A DNA stretch of 7,562 nucleotides. Source: Verrucomicrobiota bacterium (GTDB taxonomy: Bacteria; Verrucomicrobiota; Verrucomicrobiia; Verrucomicrobiales; Akkermansiaceae). This document shows, one piece after another, positions 1 to 5,423 of the stretch. The translations under genes and the position numbers were made by a program. The stretch covers positions 1 through 7,562 of the forward strand of contig VFJU01000282.1 in assembly GCA_009885905.1 (NCBI GenBank), in the 5' to 3' direction. Position 1 is the stretch's first letter, and the number at the start of each line of letters is the position of its first letter. The notes under the pieces are model-generated. The model was not told where the DNA came from and ran no database searches. It saw only the letters and a program-made list of their open reading frames with translations.

Positions 1-1259
1 AACTTCGTGAAGTCGAGCGTCTATCTGGATACTCCCACCCGACTCGCACCGCCTGGCGGGAAATTCCTGAGGCGCAACGTAAAGAACCCGAATACATTCA
101 AGGCGCTGCCGTCGTCGTCGAAAACCGCACCGGAGCAGTACTCGCCGTCATCGGCGGACGCGATGCCAACGAGTCCCGGTTCAACCGCGCCACCCAAGCA
201 CGCCGTCAAATCGGTTCGCTTTTTAAGCCTTTCGTCTATCTAGCAGCATTCGATAAAGGACTTCGCCCGGATACAAGCATCAGTGATGACCCGATCGAGA
301 GAGGCGAAATTAAGGGAGCTGGCACATGGCGACCCCAAAATTCCGACGGCAAATTCGGGGGAATGCAGCCGGTATCCTACGGTCTAATCCACTCTCGCAA
401 TACGATGTCGGTGCGCGTCGGTAATTACGCCGGCATTCCCTTCGTTAAAGAAGTTGCGCGGATGGCGGGGTTCACCACACCGATGCCTGCAAACCCGGCA
501 TCGTTTCTAGGCTCTTGGGAGGCCTCGCCATGGGAACTCGCATCCGCTTATACTATTTTTCCTAACGGAGGTGAACGTTTCAGACCTTATTTGATTTCCG
601 AAATCAAAGACCGCGACGGTAACATTCTCTACTCAACTCTCCCACTCTCTTATCCCGCTGCTAAAGGTGGATCATCTTGGTCTGTTTCTAACACTCTACA
701 TGAAGTCGCTACTCGCGGAACTGCCGCGTCCGTCGTTCGTCTCGGTTTCGATAAACCCTGCGGCGGAAAAACTGGCACCACCAACGACTTTAAAGACGCT
801 TGGTTTTCAGGATTTACTTCCAGCCTAACATGTACGGTCTGGGTCGGTTTTGACACCCCGCAAAAAACAATTCAAGGAGGTTACGGTTCGGTTCTTTCAT
901 TGCCAGTCTGGGTTGAAATCATGAAAACTGCCGATCGCCTCGGCTACAAAGCTGGCAAGCTGAATAGCAAGGTAAACCTATTAGAAATTGAAGTCTGTCG
1001 TCTGTCGGGTAGGCGTGCCACTGCAGGTTGTCGCGAGGCAAAAACCGCTTATGTCGATCAAGTTCCCGCGGATATCGCACAACCTGAAAATGACCTGTGT
1101 CCACTACATCCTGCCAGAGCGATGACGGTAGATGAAACCGCTCTGGTGCTCTCTCCACCCCCTCTAATGAACGGTGGGCCTTCACCTCCACGGGCTGTAC
1201 CCGTGCAAGACGATGAACAAGTGCAAGACATCCCGCTCAAGGCGATCCCAGTGGAATGA
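1..1259 (+). CDS. Class A-type penicillin-binding protein, C-terminal part with intact transpeptidase (5' end outside window)
   Basis: The reading frame is open from base 3 to the TGA at 1257-1259, giving 418 visible residues; the start lies left of the window. Acting in the periplasm, the transpeptidase domain cross-links peptidoglycan stem peptides through an acyl-serine intermediate. All three catalytic motifs are present: SLFK (Ser codon 216-218, Lys 225-227), SRN (393-401) and KTGT (768-779, in GGKTGTTND). The preceding VIGGRD...FNRAT stretch is typical of class A PBPs such as PBP1A. After the domain comes a tail with three cysteines (EVCRLSGRRATAGC, then DLCPLHPA), a pattern common at the C-terminus of PBP1A-like proteins, and a proline-rich end. 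A GT51 domain is expected upstream but cannot be seen. An in-frame ATG at 363 is not the start: it lies between the SxxK and SxN motifs. The next PBP gene follows after 35 bp, so the two are probably co-transcribed. A monofunctional class B protein is less likely given the motif context. Confidence 0.93.
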   Translation, partial: LREVERLSGYSHPTRTAWREIPEAQRKEPEYIQGAAVVVENRTGAVLAVIGGRDANESRFNRATQARRQIGSLFKPFVYLAAFDKGLRPDTSISDDPIERGEIKGAGTWRPQNSDGKFGGMQPVSYGLIHSRNTMSVRVGNYAGIPFVKEVARMAGFTTPMPANPASFLGSWEASPWELASAYTIFPNGGERFRPYLISEIKDRDGNILYSTLPLSYPAAKGGSSWSVSNTLHEVATRGTAASVVRLGFDKPCGGKTGTTNDFKDAWFSGFTSSLTCTVWVGFDTPQKTIQGGYGSVLSLPVWVEIMKTADRLGYKAGKLNSKVNLLEIEVCRLSGRRATAGCREAKTAYVDQVPADIAQPENDLCPLHPARAMTVDETALVLSPPPLMNGGPSPPRAVPVQDDEQVQDIPLKAIPVE

Positions 1260-1294
1260 TCTCACTGTTGAGCATTTAAGAACGAACCAACTTC
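1260..1294 (+). other. Short gap between the two PBP genes
   Basis: This 35-bp spacer has no hairpin and no clear promoter or strong Shine-Dalgarno sequence (TTAAGAACGAACC precedes the ATG). The lack of a terminator supports co-transcription of the two PBP genes. Confidence 0.6.
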
Positions 1295-3004
1295 ATGTCC
1301 ACTTGGCGCCCCATCACCCCACCACCGTTCTGGCAACGCTGGCTACCAAATTGGCTCCATGGGCTTGTGCGCTTGTTGTTTCAACTCTCAATCATCGGTG
1401 TTATTATTCTATCAGTAATAATATTTTTTTACTTCATGCTCGCGATGAAGTTCAACCTTGATGAGGTCGCGAAACTTCCTTCCGGCACCACTTTCTATGA
1501 CCGCAAGGGTATTGAAATCACCGCCCCTGGTGGCCAAGGGCATCAACTCGTCACGAGAAATGATCTTCCAAAATTCCTCGTGGATTCTCTACGCGCTCGT
1601 GAAGATGCCCGATTTTTTGAACACCATGGCATCGACGTTCGTGGTCTTTTGCGTGCCACGGTTCGTAACATCAAGGATCGCGATTTTACGCAAGGTGCAT
1701 CCACCTTAAGCATGCAACTTGCAAGAAACTCATTCAAAATGAAGCAGAAATCTCTACACCGAAAACTTCTTGAGATCGCTCTAACATTGCGTGTCGAGTC
1801 CCGCTACACCAAGGACGAAATTCTCACTCTCTACCTAAACCGCATTTACTTCGGCGCAGGAGCTGACGGTATTGCCCAAGCGGCGCGTATCTATTTTGGC
1901 AAGTCCACTAGAGACCTTAGCGACGGTGAGTGCGCGATGATCGTGGGCATTATCCGCGGTCCGCATGTTTTTTCGCCATTCCGCAATCTTTCCGCCGCCA
2001 TCGAGCAGCGCAATCAAACGCTTACGCGCCTCGTCACCATGGGTATCATCAATAAGGCCCGCCGTGATAATATCGCCAAAGAGCCTGTTAGGCTTGTTAC
2101 AGAAGATCAACGCGAAACACAAACGTCCTATGCATTGCAGGCCGTTCGACGAGAATTGGATAGTATTCTTGAAGACGATGACATCCAACTCGGCGGTCTT
2201 AGTGTTAGAACATCGCTGGATGCATCTTGGCAAAACCGCCTTGAAAACGAACTCACCCGTGCCGTCGAGGATCTTGAACATGAAAAATCTTGGACACACC
2301 CCACCGAAGCGAACCACGTGAGTGGCACCGAACCCATGTATTTGCAGTATGCTGCCGTAACCACCGACATCCGTACTGGAGAAACACTCGCCCTCATCGG
2401 CGGGCGAAATTATAGCGACTCACGATTCGATCGTACGCGCTCCAGCCGCGATCTTGGATCTGCTTTTGAGCCATTCGTCGCCGCCGCCGCTGCCGAGCGT
2501 GGCAAACTCGTCCTACCCGGTAAACCCGTTCAAACGGGTCGTCAGATAGGTCCAGCGGAGGTCGAACGCCTCGCCAAACGCTGTGGCATCGCTGGGCCAT
2601 TTTTGCCTACCGAAGATTTATTTCGCGGGTCTGTCGCCGCAACGCCTCAAGAAATGTCCGTCGGTCTCGCGACTTTAGGAAACCAAGGCAAACGAGCAAA
2701 GCCTCATCTGATTCGAGAAATCCGCGATGCCACCGACGAAGTGATTTATGTCACAAAGCCGCAACTATCTGCCGCCCTTAGCCCGGCGGCTGCGCTCGAT
2801 GCCACCAGCGTTCTTCAACCCTTCGCCGGTACTCGCTGTTTCACGGGTTCCACAGGTTCCGAGCGCGATGCATGGACTCTGCGCTTGGGCCCTAACGGCG
2901 CGACTGCGATCTGGCTAGGCTTTGACAAACCCACTGTCATCGCACCTGAAGCAAGGCTCAAAGCTCTGCTCGTTGAGTTTGTCCAAAGGCTGGGAAACCA
3001 ATAA
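1295..3004 (+). CDS. Class A-type PBP: peptidoglycan glycosyltransferase (GT51) with a degenerate transpeptidase domain
   Basis: This 569-aa protein has one N-terminal membrane anchor (about residues 24-50), a GT51 domain (about 80-260) and a C-terminal domain related to transpeptidases (about 350-560). The GT51 motifs are clear: EDARFFEHHGID (103-114, with E103 the likely catalytic glutamate), QGASTLSMQLARN (133-145), RKLLE (156-160) and KDEILTLYLNRIYFG (173-187). It should therefore polymerise lipid II into glycan strands on the outer face of the inner membrane. The transpeptidase part is recognisable from LALIGGRN, FDR, the GSAFEPFV region, DAW and IWLGFDKP, but its catalytic residues are gone: SxxK reads S389-A-F-E392, about 40 residues that carry SxN in the upstream PBP are missing, and KTG reads F516-T-G. 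The frame is intact, so this is not an obvious pseudogene. The ATG at 1295 has no clear Shine-Dalgarno sequence. It lies 35 bp after the upstream PBP stop. Glycosyltransferase activity is inferred from motifs; loss of transpeptidation is a strong prediction. Confidence 0.93.
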   Translation: MSTWRPITPPPFWQRWLPNWLHGLVRLLFQLSIIGVIILSVIIFFYFMLAMKFNLDEVAKLPSGTTFYDRKGIEITAPGGQGHQLVTRNDLPKFLVDSLRAREDARFFEHHGIDVRGLLRATVRNIKDRDFTQGASTLSMQLARNSFKMKQKSLHRKLLEIALTLRVESRYTKDEILTLYLNRIYFGAGADGIAQAARIYFGKSTRDLSDGECAMIVGIIRGPHVFSPFRNLSAAIEQRNQTLTRLVTMGIINKARRDNIAKEPVRLVTEDQRETQTSYALQAVRRELDSILEDDDIQLGGLSVRTSLDASWQNRLENELTRAVEDLEHEKSWTHPTEANHVSGTEPMYLQYAAVTTDIRTGETLALIGGRNYSDSRFDRTRSSRDLGSAFEPFVAAAAAERGKLVLPGKPVQTGRQIGPAEVERLAKRCGIAGPFLPTEDLFRGSVAATPQEMSVGLATLGNQGKRAKPHLIREIRDATDEVIYVTKPQLSAALSPAAALDATSVLQPFAGTRCFTGSTGSERDAWTLRLGPNGATAIWLGFDKPTVIAPEARLKALLVEFVQRLGNQ

Positions 3005-3039
3005 GCTTGTCCGTGAACAGGACTTCAAAGCTTATTTTT
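3000..3039 (+). terminator. Rho-independent terminator after the PBP pair
   Basis: A 9-bp perfect inverted repeat, AATAAGCTT (3000-3008) and AAGCTTATT (3028-3036), encloses a second 4-bp stem, GTCC (3009-3012) and GGAC (3020-3023), with a 7-base loop and a one-sided TTCA bulge (3024-3027). A run of five Ts (3035-3039) follows on the plus strand. The left arm includes the TAA stop of the upstream gene (3002-3004). It sits between two converging genes. In the minus direction the hairpin also follows the desaturase stop closely, but there the T tract is poor, so it is mainly a plus-strand terminator. Confidence 0.75.
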
Positions 3040-3053
3040 AATCAGTTAGAAAT

Positions 3054-4091
3054 TCAATTTTTCTGAGTATCTGGCCAGTGACTGCCAGATTTCGGGTCAG
3101 CTAGATTTCGTAACAGATGCATCACGGCAGAACGATAATTAGGAAACGGTGGTAGGTCTCCATCCGTCGTCGGTTCCAGTAGAGCAGCGTGACGGGGTAG
3201 CTCTTCGTGTGGAAGTGCTACCTTCAAGTGATGAATTCCATGAAACGGCTCATGCAATAAAGTTAGAGAAATCAGACGCCCGGACCAAGTTTTGGTTACG
3301 ATGCTGCGAGTGGCGCTTCTCGCAGTGTGACCACTCAATCCGACGTGCTCGATGTACTTCCTCCAGCTTTGGAGATTTCCTGCGACCACTGCGGGACCAA
3401 GAAAAAGCCAGATGAAATAGGACCAGACGTGAAAGACGCTGACCGTGGTAATAATCAGTGTCCAGACCACTGCCATCACTGCGAATTCCTTCCAAATGCG
3501 GCGACGAACTTTTTTATTCTTAATAAACGTGTCCTTATGCAAAAAGATCCGCAGGAATAGAAACGGTGTGAACAATATACCGAAATTCAGTTCTATAAAA
3601 GCGGCCAAACAACGACCCCAGCGCGGACTGGATACGATCACAAACGGCCACAACTCGACATCTCGCTCAGTCGCGAGGTGTGAATGATGTTTCTGATGGG
3701 CCGCACGATAAAGCGTGAAGCTCATAAAACTCAATGTCCCGGTGACTAGGCCATCCACCTCGTTTAAAAAACGATTCTGGCGCAAATGTCCGTGCGAGGC
3801 TTCATGAAAACCGATCAGCAACCCATGCATGAAGTGACTGACCAAGAACGCTAACGGCAAACAAAGCCAGATCATTCCGTAGTGATAGGCGAAACCAAGC
3901 GCCACTTGAGTGATCATGAGTGCGGCGCTGATCAGTGAAAAAGCCGCACGACTCACCCAATGGGTATTGCCGTGGTCATCTTCATCCGGAGCCACGACGT
4001 GGGGCACGATGTCATTTTCGTAGGTGGTCGGGGAATTCATGCGATTAGGAAGTTGAGACTGAAGTTCGGATTTGCGGATTTTTACAGACAT
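3054..4091 (-). CDS. Membrane fatty acid desaturase family protein (di-iron, three histidine boxes)
   Basis: This 345-aa integral membrane protein carries the three histidine boxes of the fatty acid desaturase superfamily: HEASHGH (96-102), HQKHHSH (132-138) and HGIHH (284-288, preceded by LLHEPF). These bind the di-iron centre that, with O2 and an electron donor, dehydrogenates or hydroxylates acyl chains. Hydrophobic stretches at about 48-68, 73-95, 163-185 and 203-232 fit the usual membrane hairpins, and RKYIEHVG (244-251) is another family-like segment. It is the last visible gene of the minus-strand operon, behind a condensation-type acyltransferase and a reducing PKS, which suggests that it modifies the polyketide or fatty acyl product. 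The start is uncertain. The ATG at 4091 overlaps the upstream gene by 47 bp and has a weak GGGG about 9 bases upstream. The internal ATG at 4040 (residue 18) begins 4 bp after the upstream stop but has no Shine-Dalgarno sequence. Desaturase, hydroxylase or acetylenase activity cannot be separated by sequence alone. Confidence 0.9.
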   Translation of the reverse strand: MSVKIRKSELQSQLPNRMNSPTTYENDIVPHVVAPDEDDHGNTHWVSRAAFSLISAALMITQVALGFAYHYGMIWLCLPLAFLVSHFMHGLLIGFHEASHGHLRQNRFLNEVDGLVTGTLSFMSFTLYRAAHQKHHSHLATERDVELWPFVIVSSPRWGRCLAAFIELNFGILFTPFLFLRIFLHKDTFIKNKKVRRRIWKEFAVMAVVWTLIITTVSVFHVWSYFIWLFLGPAVVAGNLQSWRKYIEHVGLSGHTARSATRSIVTKTWSGRLISLTLLHEPFHGIHHLKVALPHEELPRHAALLEPTTDGDLPPFPNYRSAVMHLLRNLADPKSGSHWPDTQKN

Positions 4092-5415
4092 TTGCTAAGA
4101 CCCCGAGAAACAAACCATTCAACTCGTTGATATTAGACGCGGAGAATCTATACGGCTTATACAACCAGACAACCTCTAACTCTGTACCGACCTCAGTAAT
4201 CTCGCATCCAAGCTCAAATCGCGCGGTGCCCGTGGAGCGCATCCGAAGCTTTGTTGAGATCCGTGGCAGCACGACGTCCGGCACCGGGTGATTTTGTAAT
4301 GCGAAACGCACATCAAAAATCGAATGCTCGCCCACGCCGTGCGTCTCGCCCATGGCTGCGGCCAACTCGGCGAATGGCATCGCGTTAGCAAAAGAATCCA
4401 ACGCCATTTCAGAGATATTCCGCAGATGTTCTGTGAACGGCTTCTCCTGTTCCACCTGCCCGCGCAACGGCACCACCCCCGCAAAGTAACCCATCGTTTC
4501 CCGTACCACTTCTTTATTTCGATTCGCCACTGGGGTACCAACGAGGATGTCGTCCTTACCGGTCCACTTCGACAAGGTCAGTTGAAATGCAGCTAGCAAG
4601 GTGCTGAAAAGTGTGGTGCTCTGGCTAGTGGCTAATGACTTGATGCCACGTGTTAGATCAACCGAGATGAACGAGACTTGTCGTTGCAGCGGGCTCGTAT
4701 CATTCGACAAGCTCCAAATTTTGCTCGAGCCCGCAAGTTGGGATCGCCAGAATGGCAGCCGTTTTTCCAATTCCACTGCTTGCCAAAATGCTCGCTCGCC
4801 AGTTGCCCACTCGGTGTAGGTTTGGGGAACAGCGGGCAGGGTATTTTTCAATCCAAGCACTCCCACGGCGACGGCCTTACGAATTCCTGATAGACCCATC
4901 ACATAAGCCGTGCATAAATCTTGTACAAAGACACCCAGCGACCATCCGTCCGCAATGGCGTGGTGAATGGAAAATGCTAACACATGATCATTTGACCCGC
5001 GTCGGATCATTTCTACGCGGTTCAGAGGACCTTGGAGCAGGTCGAAAGGTTGCCGGTAAGTCTCCTGCATCACTTCCTCAAGGACCTTGGGTCTTGCATC
5101 GTTAGATGAAAGTTCGCGGTAGCCAAGCTCAGCAGTGCCAGTGGCACGTATCATTTGCAAGGGTCGCTCTTTGCCAGGTAAAAATGAAATTCGCAGCGCC
5201 TCTTGACGCTCGATCACTCGTTGCAAAGCCGTTTCGCACTGCTCACGAGTGATCGGGCCCTTGATCTCAATGAGCCCACAAATATGATTGCCAGCGTTCG
5301 CGACATTCACTGGCGAGTTTTCCCACAATTCTCTCTGCGGTAGAGAAATCGGCTGGAGGCGGGCTTCCCCACTCTCCAGCCATAACTTAAATTGTGCTCT
5401 TGGGTCCTGAGGCAT
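4045..5415 (-). CDS. Free-standing condensation-domain acyltransferase (NRPS C-domain / PapA-like)
   Basis: From the ATG at 5415 this is a 456-aa protein made of one condensation domain and nothing else, the normal size for a lone C domain. The catalytic HHxxxDG motif is intact as HHAIADG (residues 151-157, bases 4945-4965), followed by WSLGVF. The later conserved segment GTPVANRN (293-300), then GYFAGVVPLR and MPFAELA, match the second half of the family. Such enzymes move an acyl group from a carrier-protein thioester to an amine or hydroxyl; the second His acts in catalysis. It follows a PKS that ends in an ACP without thioesterase, so its likely job is to release the polyketide by ester or amide formation, as PapA-type proteins do in mycobacterial lipid pathways. 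An in-frame TTG at 5425-5427 overlaps the PKS stop (TTGA) and would add four residues. I prefer the ATG, 8 bp after that stop. Either start implies translational coupling. A short hydrophobic stretch at about residues 178-196 seems longer than usual. The acceptor is unknown. Confidence 0.9.
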   Translation of the reverse strand: MPQDPRAQFKLWLESGEARLQPISLPQRELWENSPVNVANAGNHICGLIEIKGPITREQCETALQRVIERQEALRISFLPGKERPLQMIRATGTAELGYRELSSNDARPKVLEEVMQETYRQPFDLLQGPLNRVEMIRRGSNDHVLAFSIHHAIADGWSLGVFVQDLCTAYVMGLSGIRKAVAVGVLGLKNTLPAVPQTYTEWATGERAFWQAVELEKRLPFWRSQLAGSSKIWSLSNDTSPLQRQVSFISVDLTRGIKSLATSQSTTLFSTLLAAFQLTLSKWTGKDDILVGTPVANRNKEVVRETMGYFAGVVPLRGQVEQEKPFTEHLRNISEMALDSFANAMPFAELAAAMGETHGVGEHSIFDVRFALQNHPVPDVVLPRISTKLRMRSTGTARFELGCEITEVGTELEVVWLYKPYRFSASNINELNGLFLGVLANVCKNPQIRTSVSTS

Positions 5416-5423
5416 CCGCAGGA

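Noticed and set aside
874..881. Perfect Shine-Dalgarno-like AAGGAGGT inside the first PBP gene
   Set aside because: No start codon with a supported frame follows at a useful distance; it arises from the Gly-Gly codons of the PBP.
363..1259. The ATG at 363 as the start of the first PBP
   Set aside because: The same frame is open back to base 3 and encodes the SLFK active-site motif and the upstream transpeptidase segment, so the gene starts outside the window.
1835..2317. 160-codon antisense open frame opposite the second PBP
   Set aside because: It has no recognisable domain and sits wholly within a well-supported gene; it is a shadow frame.
1295..3004. Treating the second PBP as a pseudogene
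   Set aside because: There is no stop or frameshift, and the glycosyltransferase motifs are intact; only the transpeptidase catalytic residues are lost.
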